A DNA stretch of 64,000 bases from Lachnospiraceae bacterium. GTDB taxonomy: Bacteria; Bacillota; Clostridia; Lachnospirales; Lachnospiraceae. A model generated the notes under the pieces. The model was not told the origin of the DNA. It ran no database searches and saw only the letters and a program-made list of their open reading frames with translations. The position numbers were made by a program, and so were the translations under genes. The stretch lies in the NCBI GenBank assembly GCA_024403415.1, contig JAKSRY010000006.1, positions 34,227-98,226 on the forward strand, given 5' to 3'. Shown piece by piece: positions 44,917 to 53,219 of the stretch; the stretch's first letter is position 1; every line of letters begins with the position of its first letter.

Positions 44917-45219
44917 ATGGATAACGAAAAACAAATTAAAAAACTGAATATCTTTTTAAGCAGCCCCGTTTATATTATTATTTCTTTAATTTTATCTGCC
45001 GGGCTTACCTACCTTGTTTATTATTTAAGAATAATCGAAGGCGTGAATTATAAGCTTGCCAACGGAATATGCCTGTCTCTTCTTGTTTTATGCTTTATTA
45101 ATTTCTTTTTTGTATACAAAGATAAAGCATCAGCAATTAAAGGACTTATTAAGCAGAGCATTCCGGCACTTTTCTATTTTATTGCTTTTTTCATATGCAA
45201 AATGTTTTTAAGAGGTTAA
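44917..45219 (+). CDS. Small three-helix membrane protein before signal peptidase
   Basis: 100 residues with hydrophobic segments near 14-36, 46-66 and 78-96, and a lysine-rich N-terminus (MDNEKQIKKLNIF). I do not recognise the family. Its stop is 3 bases before the signal peptidase start, so the two are one operon. It may be a small partner of the peptidase or only co-transcribed. Start chosen as the ATG immediately downstream of the TATAAT; the gene is probably leaderless. Confidence 0.6.
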   Translation: MDNEKQIKKLNIFLSSPVYIIISLILSAGLTYLVYYLRIIEGVNYKLANGICLSLLVLCFINFFFVYKDKASAIKGLIKQSIPALFYFIAFFICKMFLRG

Positions 45220-45222
45220 ATT

Positions 45223-45774
45223 TTGAATAATTCAGCAGACAAATATAGAAGTTTTTTATCATATATACTTATCTTCCTTGGAACCTTTCTTGTAATGCAG
45301 ATAGTAATCGGAACAGCCATGATTCCGAGTCATTCCATGGATCCAACCCTTACCGTTGGTAAGAAATATCTTTTCTTCCAGCAGGCTTATCTTTTTTCTG
45401 ACCCTAAACGTGGCGATATAATCGTATTCGACGATTTTGATCAGAAGAGTGGAGGTCAGGCATCTGAAGAAAGTCAGAGAACCATTTTTTGCAAAAGAAT
45501 AATTGGCGTTCCGGGAGATGTAATAGATTTTAAGGATGAAGCTGTATATATCAATGGCGAAAAATTAGATGAGCCATATGCCTATGGAGTTACAATCCCA
45601 CTTGTCAGAAGTGATGAAAATGGTGACCCTTATATTGCAGATCATTTTGAGGTTCCTGAAGGCCATTACTTCTTTATGGGAGATAATCGTGAAAACAGCC
45701 ATGATTCCCGTCTTTGGAAACCACAGCCGTTTATTGAAAAATCTCAAATTTTAGGTAAGCTTATTGTTTTTTAA
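45223..45774 (+). CDS. lepB: Type I signal peptidase
   Basis: 183 residues. One N-terminal transmembrane helix (LSYILIFLGTFLVMQIVIGT) then the catalytic serine in AMIPSHSMDPTL, catalytic lysine in FCKRIIGVPGDVI, and YFFMGDNRENSHDSRLW. It removes signal peptides on the outer face of the membrane. The start is a TTG at 45223 with GAGG 7 bases upstream. Its 3' end overlaps the convergent flavin reductase gene by 14 bases, and no terminator is visible there. Confidence 0.93.
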   Translation: MNNSADKYRSFLSYILIFLGTFLVMQIVIGTAMIPSHSMDPTLTVGKKYLFFQQAYLFSDPKRGDIIVFDDFDQKSGGQASEESQRTIFCKRIIGVPGDVIDFKDEAVYINGEKLDEPYAYGVTIPLVRSDENGDPYIADHFEVPEGHYFFMGDNRENSHDSRLWKPQPFIEKSQILGKLIVF

Positions 45775-46324
45775 CAGAATAACCAAAAGTACCAAGTACA
45801 TTACCAAGCTCAAGATATGAACCATGGCTGTATGCAACAAGATCCATCTTATTCATATCAAGACGATCCTTTTCATCGAAATACTTTTCGTCCACATCGA
45901 CAGCTACCACTTCAGCCATAAACATAACATGTGAACCAAGATTCTTAGCCTCTACAACTTTGCATTCAATGTTGACGGGGCTTTCTTTAACTAAAGGAAC
46001 GTTCACTACAGATGCATCTTCCTGTGTAAATCCGCTTTCCTTCCACTTATCAAACTTTTCACCGGAAATAACGCCACACTTATCAACCATCCTGACCATG
46101 TCCTTTGTTGTAAGATTGACAACAAATTCTCCTGTTTCCTGTATCATATGATAAGAATAACGGCTCTCTCTTACACTTATTGAAAGCATTGGCGGTTCGG
46201 AATTGATTGTTCCAACCCACGCAAGGGTAATAAGATTGGGATTTCCATCTTTATCTGCACAACTGATAAGCGCTGCAGGTACCGGTGCAAGCATGCATCC
46301 CGGCTTAAGCTGTCTTTTACTCAT
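45761..46324 (-). CDS. Flavin reductase-like FMN-binding protein
   Basis: 187 residues matching the flavoredoxin/flavin reductase group: KPGCMLAPVPAALISCADKD, NLITLAWVGTINSEPPMLSI, VNLTTKDMVRMVDKCGV and the SPVNIECKVVEAKNLGSHVM segment. It binds FMN and probably transfers electrons or reduces flavin; partner unknown. AGGAGA precedes the ATG. It is 88 bases from cysE, which may or may not share its transcript. Confidence 0.85.
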   Translation of the reverse strand: MSKRQLKPGCMLAPVPAALISCADKDGNPNLITLAWVGTINSEPPMLSISVRESRYSYHMIQETGEFVVNLTTKDMVRMVDKCGVISGEKFDKWKESGFTQEDASVVNVPLVKESPVNIECKVVEAKNLGSHVMFMAEVVAVDVDEKYFDEKDRLDMNKMDLVAYSHGSYLELGNVLGTFGYSVKKQ

Positions 46325-46412
46325 TATTTTCTCCTCTGCTTAAATCCTGAATCTGTTAATGTCTATCCTATAGGACATGCTTCAAACAATCAGACGATTT
46401 CTTTACATTAAA

Positions 46413-47279
46413 TTAATCCTTAAAAAGGACTCTGCTGCCCGCATCAACACTTTCGGTAACAAAAGCATTACCTCCAATGACTGCACCGTCTCCAATAACG
46501 GTTTCACCACCAAGAATTGATGCTCCGGAATAAATAGTAACATAGTTACCGATTGTCGGATGTCTTCTGGTTCCTTTAATAGCCTGTCCGCCTTTTGTCG
46601 ACAGACCACCGAGTGTAACACCCTGATATATTTTTACATGGTCTCCGATAATAGTGGTTTCGCCAATAACAATACCTGTTCCATGATCGATGAAAAAGTA
46701 CTGACCTATCTGCGCTCCCGGATGAATGTCTATCCCTGTTGTACTATGAGCATATTCTGTCATAATTCTTGGAATCATCGGAACACCGAGAGTATATAAT
46801 TCATGAGCCATTCTGTAAATCGAAATTGCAAATAAACCGGGATAGGCAAGAATTATTTCTGATTTACTGTAGGCTGCCGGGTCTCCTTCGAAGGCCGCAT
46901 CTATATCTTTTTCAAGATAATCGCGTATCATGGGAATCTTATTCATAAAAGAAAAAGTTATTTCATTTACCTTTTCAATTATTTCTTCTTCAGAAGAAGT
47001 TGCCATATCACTATATCTGAACACAACAGCAATCTGCTTATTCAGATGGAAAATAACATCTTCTATGGTTGCTGCCATATTATTCTTTAAACCATACTGT
47101 CTGTATACACGATCTCTGTAATATCCCGGATATAATATTTTCATAAGTTTATCAACAATCTCAATAATAGCCTTTTTGTCAGGCTGATTATTAATATCGA
47201 TTCTGTTAATAACCTTTTGATCATCATAATTCTCTAAAATATTAGATATCGTTTCCTCAGTACGCTTATCAAGTTCCAT
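46413..47279 (-). CDS. cysE: Serine O-acetyltransferase
   Basis: 288 residues. An N-terminal helical part with VIFHLNKQIAVVFRYSDMA precedes a left-handed beta-helix of hexapeptide repeats: GIDIHPGAQIGQYFFIDHGT, GIVIGETTIIGDHVKIYQGV, TLGGLSTKGGQAIKGTRRHP, TIGNYVTIYSGASILGG. It makes O-acetylserine for cysteine synthesis from serine and acetyl-CoA. No cysteine synthase gene lies next to it. GGAGAG is 5 bases before the ATG. Confidence 0.93.
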   Translation of the reverse strand: MELDKRTEETISNILENYDDQKVINRIDINNQPDKKAIIEIVDKLMKILYPGYYRDRVYRQYGLKNNMAATIEDVIFHLNKQIAVVFRYSDMATSSEEEIIEKVNEITFSFMNKIPMIRDYLEKDIDAAFEGDPAAYSKSEIILAYPGLFAISIYRMAHELYTLGVPMIPRIMTEYAHSTTGIDIHPGAQIGQYFFIDHGTGIVIGETTIIGDHVKIYQGVTLGGLSTKGGQAIKGTRRHPTIGNYVTIYSGASILGGETVIGDGAVIGGNAFVTESVDAGSRVLFKD

Positions 47280-47333
47280 CTTAACTCTCCAAACAGTAAA
47301 CCTGTATTTTATCCTGTAACCATTTATATGGTA

Positions 47334-48680
47334 TTAATCCTCGCTTGCTGCTATAGCAGACTGAGTCGCTGAAAGAATCCAGTCGGCATCAGCTAATCCT
47401 ATTGTCATACTATCTATTCGTCCGTATTTGTCAAGAACAAAAGTAGTCGGTACACCCTCAACCTTATAACTTCCAAGCCACCAGTCAGGGAGCAAATACA
47501 TAGGAATCGTCAAACTAAACCTTTCGGCATAATTTCTGACTTCATATGCATTTTCCTCAAGGTCAATCATTATGAAATTAATGCTGTCCCCATATTGATT
47601 GTAAGTTTCCTGCATGTCACCGACTTCCATGTCGCAATACGGACACCAGGTTGTAAATGTATTAAGATACAATGGCTTACCAAGAAAATCCGAAAGATTT
47701 ACAATGTTGCCATCCAGGTCAGTGAATTCAAAATCCGGCATAATCTGTCCTACTTCATAACCATAGCCATACTGACTGATTAATTCTTCTCTGATTCCTT
47801 CAAAGCTATTTTTATATTCCTCTTCTTTAATCTTCTCTTCAAGTTCCTGTTTTTGATTATCAACGCTTTCAAACTTCTTCTGAATATTACTAATCATTAC
47901 ATTAACGGTTTCTGATTCCAAATATTCTTTACTGTTATTAAGAACGGCCAGCGCCTGATTATAATAATCAAGCATCTTGTTATAATCATCTACAGTAAGT
48001 GGCTGGTTATAAAAATATTCGTCTCCCATTGCAGCATATGTATTGGCTAAACCAATATATGCATCCTGATTTTTTGGATCTATCTCAATTGCGGCACGAA
48101 ATGATTCAACCGCTTCTTCAAAATCCTGCTCATTCAAATACCTTGTTGCAAGCTCAAGTTTATCTTTATAATCAGAATTACCTAAATGGGGCAACAGGAA
48201 AATAACAGCAACTGCAATCATCGCTATCGCAACAACTGAAAAAACTATTCCAATAACAATTTTAGAAGTGTTCTTCTTCTTGGGGACATCTATTGGCTGA
48301 ATGAAAGGCTGGTAACCATCGGTTCCCGTATATGGTGGCTGATAAAAACTGTCAGTTCCCGACATGTCTTCCGGTTGTGGATTATATCCCCCCTGACTCA
48401 TCTGCTGATCATCGATATACTGGTACACTGTCTGTCCATCCGGCTGGTAATATCCTCCCTGACTCATCTGCTGATCATCAGGATACTGATACACTGTCTG
48501 TCCATCCGGCTGGTAATATCCTCCCTGACTCATCTGCTGATCATCAGGATACTGGTACACTGTCTGTCCATCTGGCTGGTAATATCCTCCCTGACTCATT
48601 TGCTGGCTATTTGGATACTGATATACTGTCTGCTGACTTTGTAACTGTCCATTATTATAGTTTTGATTCATATTGTTCAT
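47334..48680 (-). CDS. Membrane-anchored TPR-thioredoxin (TlpA-like) protein with Q/Y/P repeats
   Basis: 448 residues in four parts. Residues 1-130 are low-complexity and hold tandem 22-residue copies with the sense QTVYQYPDDQQMSQGGYYQP. One transmembrane helix follows (near 142-165, IVIGIVFSVVAIAMIAVAVI). A TPR-like helical region comes next (RAAIEIDPKNQDAYIGLANT). The last 140 residues are a thioredoxin fold with GKPLYLNTFTTWCPYCDMEV, an active-site CPYC-type pair. The repeat side would face the cytoplasm and the thioredoxin the outside. Partner unknown; a periplasm-like disulfide or cytochrome role is only inferred from the TlpA family. GAGGAG precedes the ATG. Confidence 0.85.
   Translation of the reverse strand: MNNMNQNYNNGQLQSQQTVYQYPNSQQMSQGGYYQPDGQTVYQYPDDQQMSQGGYYQPDGQTVYQYPDDQQMSQGGYYQPDGQTVYQYIDDQQMSQGGYNPQPEDMSGTDSFYQPPYTGTDGYQPFIQPIDVPKKKNTSKIVIGIVFSVVAIAMIAVAVIFLLPHLGNSDYKDKLELATRYLNEQDFEEAVESFRAAIEIDPKNQDAYIGLANTYAAMGDEYFYNQPLTVDDYNKMLDYYNQALAVLNNSKEYLESETVNVMISNIQKKFESVDNQKQELEEKIKEEEYKNSFEGIREELISQYGYGYEVGQIMPDFEFTDLDGNIVNLSDFLGKPLYLNTFTTWCPYCDMEVGDMQETYNQYGDSINFIMIDLEENAYEVRNYAERFSLTIPMYLLPDWWLGSYKVEGVPTTFVLDKYGRIDSMTIGLADADWILSATQSAIAASED
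48420..48635 (-). repeat. 66-base tandem repeat inside the thioredoxin-like gene
   Basis: Copies begin at 48420, 48486 and 48552, with a partial at 48618. Period 66 bases, with only a few substitutions between copies. It is in frame (22 codons), so copy number can change without frameshift. Confidence 0.9.
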
Positions 48681-48882
48681 AAAAACTTCTCCTCATGTTT
48701 CGAAATAAGAAAATACATAACTTCTATATTTTCAGTATATTCAAACACTTTCAGATAAATTATCTTTTTGATGAATAACATCAATTACTGATGAATGGTC
48801 TGACATCAGAGTCATCAAAAACTTTTAATAATTAACATTTTAGCATATAGCATACCTGTCTTCTATCCCTTAATAAACTCTT

Positions 48883-50067
48883 TTATTTACCCAGTCTCCA
48901 AAATGATCCGTCATGTGGTATTACCATGTCGCCTTTTTGAAGCTGCTGCTCAATGCAATCCATTATCTTATTCCTGTTAGTCTCCAGAAATCCTGCATGA
49001 TTTTTAAGGCAGGGGATAAGGTCTTTTATTACATCTTCTGCTTTGTCAAAAGTGAAGGGACTCGGAAGAACTACAGTATCAATTTTATTAAAATATTTCT
49101 TCAAAATATCAAGACATTTATCTCTTTTTGCATAATATTCGTCAAGTTCTTCCTTAAATGGCGTAGAATCCATTCCAAACTCATCGAACATATCAATCCA
49201 ATATTCGAGATGTGCCTTGGGAACCGTTCCAAATGCATTCAGAGACATTACACCATCATCGGCAAGTACTGCTGCCGCATTTGCAAGAAAGGTTTCTCCA
49301 TCCTTTAACACATCATAAATATAATGTGCAATAATCATTGAGTATTTTTCATCTTTTCGGATATGCTCCCAGGTACTATCCTCATCAACATCCTCAAAGA
49401 AAACATCTATTGAGGTACCGTCTGCCAAATCGCCCTTATTATCTTCAACAAACTTGGCAAAATCATCAGCCCAGCTACCTGCAAGATCGTATCCGTAAAT
49501 ATTTACGTTCTCCGGAATATCCTTCCAGTTATTTCTCCATGCCTTGGCATAACCACAGCCAAGATCAAGTATCTTCTCTCCTTCCTTAACATTGAGAGAA
49601 TTGTAAATCTTCACATACCAGTCAAGCTCACCCTTAGTATGGTCAAGTGCAAAGAAATGACCGGCATCTCTGTCTTGATCTTGCTGCATGCTCTTCAAAA
49701 CCTCAGCAACATCATCCCAGTCAGGTTCGCCATTGCTTCGCGCTATTACTGCCTTCATTCTTGTTATGGCCTTCTCAAGTTCATAGCGCTTAGCTTCCAT
49801 CATATTAATCTGCTCCTGCAAAGTTTCAAGAATATTGGTATTCTTACTTCCTACTAAGCTGTCTCTGATTTCCTCAAGCGAAAAACCAATCTGCTTAAGT
49901 GCTATAATCTTCTCTAACACAAGCAAAGACTCATTATCATATAATCTGTAGTTACCTTCTGAATAATCAGATGGCTTTAACAGACCCTTCTCATCATATA
50001 ATCTAACTGCCTTTTGTGAAATTCCTGCTTTCTTGGCGATTTCGCCGGATGTCATTTTATTATTCAT
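48883..50067 (-). CDS. MerR-type regulator fused to a SAM-dependent methyltransferase
   Basis: 394 residues. The first 110 are a MerR winged helix and coiled coil (SGEIAKKAGISQKAVRLYDE, KIIALKQIGFSLEEIRD). The rest is a class I methyltransferase with motif I GEKILDLGCGYAKAWRNNW and later MIIAHYIYDVLKDGETFLAN. The effector-binding region of MerR proteins is thus replaced by an enzyme domain. AAGGAGG is 8 bases before the ATG. A promoter with a 19-base spacer lies upstream (50117-50147), as expected for MerR self-control. Substrate unknown. Confidence 0.85.
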   Translation of the reverse strand: MNNKMTSGEIAKKAGISQKAVRLYDEKGLLKPSDYSEGNYRLYDNESLLVLEKIIALKQIGFSLEEIRDSLVGSKNTNILETLQEQINMMEAKRYELEKAITRMKAVIARSNGEPDWDDVAEVLKSMQQDQDRDAGHFFALDHTKGELDWYVKIYNSLNVKEGEKILDLGCGYAKAWRNNWKDIPENVNIYGYDLAGSWADDFAKFVEDNKGDLADGTSIDVFFEDVDEDSTWEHIRKDEKYSMIIAHYIYDVLKDGETFLANAAAVLADDGVMSLNAFGTVPKAHLEYWIDMFDEFGMDSTPFKEELDEYYAKRDKCLDILKKYFNKIDTVVLPSPFTFDKAEDVIKDLIPCLKNHAGFLETNRNKIMDCIEQQLQKGDMVIPHDGSFWRLGK

Positions 50068-50116
50068 TTATTAATCCTCCTTAAGTAAATATATATTTTT
50101 GAACGTCCATATATTT

Positions 50117-50147
50117 ACCCTAAGGGATGCCCCAGGGGAAGAGTCAA
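50117..50147 (-). promoter_or_regulatory. MerR-type promoter with 19-base spacer and double palindrome
   Basis: On the minus strand TTGACT (50147-50142), 19 bases, TAGGGT (50122-50117). The spacer holds CCCC-A-GGGG and CCCT-A-AGGG palindromes side by side (plus strand 50118-50138). Long spacers are the hallmark of MerR-activated promoters; the -10 is weak. Start near 50110, 43 bases before the gene. Confidence 0.5.
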
Positions 50148-50149
50148 CA

Positions 50150-50332
50150 CTAATTTTGTATTTCTTTTTTATGATTTAGGTGAAGAATCCAGTAGATATC
50201 ATACAGTATCATCAGTATGAATGCGGCCAGAAGGAGTAATGACCACCATGATATTTCATTGATATTGAAATCAGCAAAAATCAGTCCGATATATGAAAAC
50301 CGAAGTTCATAGTGAGGTCCTTTCTTTGATAT
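50150..50332 (-). pseudogene. Fragment of a small membrane protein, 5' end missing
   Basis: A minus-strand frame of 60 codons with no start codon, closed upstream by a stop: it reads ISKKGPHYELRFSYIGLIFA, then a hydrophobic helix (WWSLLLLAAFILMILYDIYW) and a basic tail. The charge and helix pattern look like real coding sequence, and it abuts the MerR promoter. I do not recognise the parent family. Confidence 0.35.
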
Positions 50333-50393
50333 CTACCGGTAAATATAGTTTTCAAATACATGTCATAAAAGCTATAAAACACATATTTCACAT

Positions 50394-51449
50394 TTATACA
50401 TATATTTCTCTTGGAACATGACGAATCACTAATCTATCTTGGTTATACATAAAATATAGATTTGTTAAAACTTCTGCAACATATGACAAGGCTCTGGTGT
50501 TTGCTATGTCAGGAACTTCATCACTCATGTTTTCCATATACTCAGTTATTTCAAAAAACCATTTGCAATAGGCATCAAACACATCCTTTTTTGCACAAAC
50601 AATATTATATGTGTACTGATACTTGCCTTCTAATATCTTAATATAGTCGTCATATTCATTTGGATGTATTGTTTTTAATGCGTTATATAGAGCATTTTTA
50701 ACATCTTCATTAACAAATCTTCTAAATTGATGCATTGTATCCGGATAACATATATATGGCAACGGAAGAATAGCATCTATATCTTCTGTTAATATTTCTG
50801 GAGTCAACATTATATGCCTTCTATAATGTTCTATTCCCTTCCATTCATGAGAAGTATTTTTCCATACCCAATAAGTTGCTGACATTTCACAATACTGTTT
50901 GTTTTTAGCAGAAATATTATCACCGGAAAAATCCGTCAAATCTGCCACTCGTACATCTGTTAAAGCCGCTCCCGCTTGAATAGCTTTCTCATGAGATTTC
51001 AAATTCGGATGCATAGATAGTGGTTTATCTCTGTGATTAGATACTTCATAGCATACAAAATCAATATGTCTACTTTCTTTATCTTCAATGTTTTTCTCTA
51101 TAACCGGAAATTTACCTACACTTCTAAAATATGCAGACATAAGAGAATATTCTTCCTTTTGTGATAATAAATATACTGATTTATATCCTTCTTTATTTAA
51201 GTAGGGTACAACTTCTTTCTGTATTAGCTCGGTTACTCCTACTATTATTGGTATATTTTTAGAAATATTTCGTATTTCACAAACAGGAATCCCTTCAATG
51301 TCCGTCGGATTATTGTCTAATGAATTCACTGCAAAATAAAGGGGCACTTTATTAAAGAGCCCCTTTATTGCTATGTATGCACCATATGCCACTACCTGCG
51401 CACCATATATTACAAATTCATCAAATTTTTCAATTTCGTCAATTATCAA
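50394..51449 (-). CDS. DUF4422-type glycosyltransferase with N-terminal Rossmann-like module
   Basis: 351 residues. The first 100 or so residues resemble the module shared across this locus (FVIYGAQVVAYGAYIAIKG, a second strand LYFAVNSLDNN, and IIVGVTELIQKEVVPYLNK). The remaining 230 are the DUF4422 domain of capsule-type glycosyltransferases: HPNLKSHEKAIQAGAALTDV, ATYWVWKNTSHEWKGIEHYR. The donor and acceptor sugars are unknown. TTG start with AGAGGA 7 bases upstream, 11 bases after the radical SAM gene stop. Last gene of the locus; no terminator is seen. It is the only protein with the module at the N-terminus. Confidence 0.8.
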   Translation of the reverse strand: MIIDEIEKFDEFVIYGAQVVAYGAYIAIKGLFNKVPLYFAVNSLDNNPTDIEGIPVCEIRNISKNIPIIVGVTELIQKEVVPYLNKEGYKSVYLLSQKEEYSLMSAYFRSVGKFPVIEKNIEDKESRHIDFVCYEVSNHRDKPLSMHPNLKSHEKAIQAGAALTDVRVADLTDFSGDNISAKNKQYCEMSATYWVWKNTSHEWKGIEHYRRHIMLTPEILTEDIDAILPLPYICYPDTMHQFRRFVNEDVKNALYNALKTIHPNEYDDYIKILEGKYQYTYNIVCAKKDVFDAYCKWFFEITEYMENMSDEVPDIANTRALSYVAEVLTNLYFMYNQDRLVIRHVPREIYV

Positions 51450-51460
51450 TTTGTTATCCT

Positions 51461-53074
51461 CTAGATTTCATATGGTAATAAAATTTTCTCTTCAGGAACA
51501 CCTATTTTTAAGGCCTGGTCTTTAATTTCCTCAAAACGCGAATAATGACCAATAATCATATAATCAAACTCATCATATTTATCAATAAGATATTCTGGTA
51601 GGTGAGTTGTTACTCCGTAAAAATCCTTTTCCTCTTTTGCACAATCACTATCTATAGCAAAAAGTAGATTACCTCCTGAACTCTCAACCGCATCTGCAAT
51701 AAAACTACCAGACAAGCCAGTTCCCCAAATGATATATTTTTTACCAGCTATTATTGCATCTCGCTTCCATTTAACAAGATTATCAACTTCATCTAATGAA
51801 ATCACTTTCTTTGGATCCCACATTTTTATCACTTCTTCAAAGCTTGTCATATACGCAATTCTGTCAAATCCAATCTTTCTGAGCGACAACGCATTTTTAC
51901 TAAATAATAGACATTCTTTCCCTATATGCAATGTTCCAGGATTAAGTATATTTTTTTCGATAATTCTATCTATATCTTCCACAGAGAATTCATCATTAGC
52001 AGAATATACTATCCATTCACTGGCATTATCTATCGCCTTATTCAAATCCTTTCCAAAATTATTTCCTTCTGGAATCACAACTTTATCATATTCATGTATG
52101 AATAAAATAGAGTTATTGGCATTAAAACGATCCTCATAATGCTCAATATATGGCTGTGCTGCAGAAAAGTGTTTTCCGGGCGCTTTGCTTTCTTCAGCAA
52201 TAACTCCATTTTCAATTTTAACCAGATTAATACGACCTGCTTTAAGTCTGGGACTTCCTATCTCTTCAAGCATCTTATAGAGAGTTGGTGAAACATCATC
52301 TGTCTCTTCTTCTGCATCACGCATAAATGTATCCAATGCAAAACCACAAATTTCACACCAGTGTAACTGGTCTCCAAATTCTTCCGGCGTGCGTTTCCAC
52401 CAACCTGGTTCTATCTTCCAACCACCAGGACCATCGAATAACATATCCAAAGCTCCCGCTATTTCACAGAAGAAAGCTCCTTTGGGTGTTATCGTCGCAC
52501 TCCATTCATTCTGAATCCAGCATTTATCCCTCATAGGAATCCACTCTTCATCTGATATTCCAAGATCCTTTCGAGAAAATAACCCTGGCTGATGATATGA
52601 AGAATTAATGTGGTCGTTTAAGAATTGAACATTGAATGTATCCTGAGCAAGTTCATAATATTTACGATATGAGGCCCCCATGTTAGACCAAAGGCCTGGT
52701 CCACACATTCTAAAATTATCTTGCTTCCCTTCTTCTTGTCGAAGTACATGACTTTCAAATTCTCTTCTTCTAACTTCTTTAATAAAGTTCTTCTGTGGAT
52801 ATATAAGCCTGTTCTGTTCTTTTCTCTCTCCAAATTTTTCTCTTATATATGCTACAAATCGTTCAAACTGTGGATGTAAGGTAGGTTCTCCACCCATCAC
52901 ACCTACAACACCGGTATAACCATCCAATGAATCTATTGCTCTTTTAAAAGTATCATAGTCCATAAAAAATGACTTGTTGTGATTTCCACAAAAACGTGTA
53001 CAGTTAGAACAACGTTTATTGCATGCATTAGTTATATCTACTTGAATTGTTTGCATATCAGCAGGTGATCTCAT
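51461..53074 (-). CDS. Radical SAM protein with C-terminal Rossmann-like module (paralog 1)
   Basis: 537 residues from the chosen start, which matches the paralog at 60381 (both begin ATGAGATCACCT). The [4Fe-4S] motif is ITNACNKRCSNC (C-x3-C-x2-C). A later cysteine set (CWIQNEWSATITPKGAFFC and WCEICG) may bind an auxiliary cluster. Residues about 345-440 hold ASEWIVYSANDEFSVEDIDR and NILNPGTLHI, also in the paralog. The last 90 residues are the Rossmann-like module (KYIIWGTGLSGSFIADAVES, LLFAIDSDCAKEEKDFYG). AAGGAG is 5 bases before ATG 53074; ATG 53089 has no site. A hairpin terminator lies just upstream. Reaction unknown. Confidence 0.82.
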   Translation of the reverse strand: MRSPADMQTIQVDITNACNKRCSNCTRFCGNHNKSFFMDYDTFKRAIDSLDGYTGVVGVMGGEPTLHPQFERFVAYIREKFGERKEQNRLIYPQKNFIKEVRRREFESHVLRQEEGKQDNFRMCGPGLWSNMGASYRKYYELAQDTFNVQFLNDHINSSYHQPGLFSRKDLGISDEEWIPMRDKCWIQNEWSATITPKGAFFCEIAGALDMLFDGPGGWKIEPGWWKRTPEEFGDQLHWCEICGFALDTFMRDAEEETDDVSPTLYKMLEEIGSPRLKAGRINLVKIENGVIAEESKAPGKHFSAAQPYIEHYEDRFNANNSILFIHEYDKVVIPEGNNFGKDLNKAIDNASEWIVYSANDEFSVEDIDRIIEKNILNPGTLHIGKECLLFSKNALSLRKIGFDRIAYMTSFEEVIKMWDPKKVISLDEVDNLVKWKRDAIIAGKKYIIWGTGLSGSFIADAVESSGGNLLFAIDSDCAKEEKDFYGVTTHLPEYLIDKYDEFDYMIIGHYSRFEEIKDQALKIGVPEEKILLPYEI

Positions 53075-53092
53075 ATGCTCTCCTTTCATATG

Positions 53093-53117
53093 AAAAAACT
53101 TCGCATTAAATGCGAAG
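53093..53117 (-). terminator. Strong terminator splitting the glycan locus
   Basis: CTTCGCAT (53099-53106) and ATGCGAAG (53110-53117) with a 3-base loop, followed on the minus strand by T6 (53098-53093). It lies about 100 bases after GT2-1 and 19 bases before the radical SAM start at 53074. A TATAAT at 53128-53133 and a GTTGAATAATTCAAC palindrome near 53154-53169 upstream could supply a new promoter. Confidence 0.85.
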
Positions 53118-53219
53118 CCAATAATTCATTATAAATAAATCCGTTCGCAACTTAGTTGAATTATTCAACCATAGTAATATATCGGACAAAAATACTAAAA
53201 ACTATACATCTAAACAACG

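Noticed and set aside
48332-48682. Tandem 66-base units looked at first like a CRISPR array
   Set aside because: There are no spacers between units, the period is in frame with the thioredoxin-like gene, and no cas gene is near.
51461-53089. ATG at 53089 as the start of radical SAM paralog 1
   Set aside because: The AAGGAG is inside that reading, and the ATG at 53074 matches the paralog's start and its ATGAGATCACCT.
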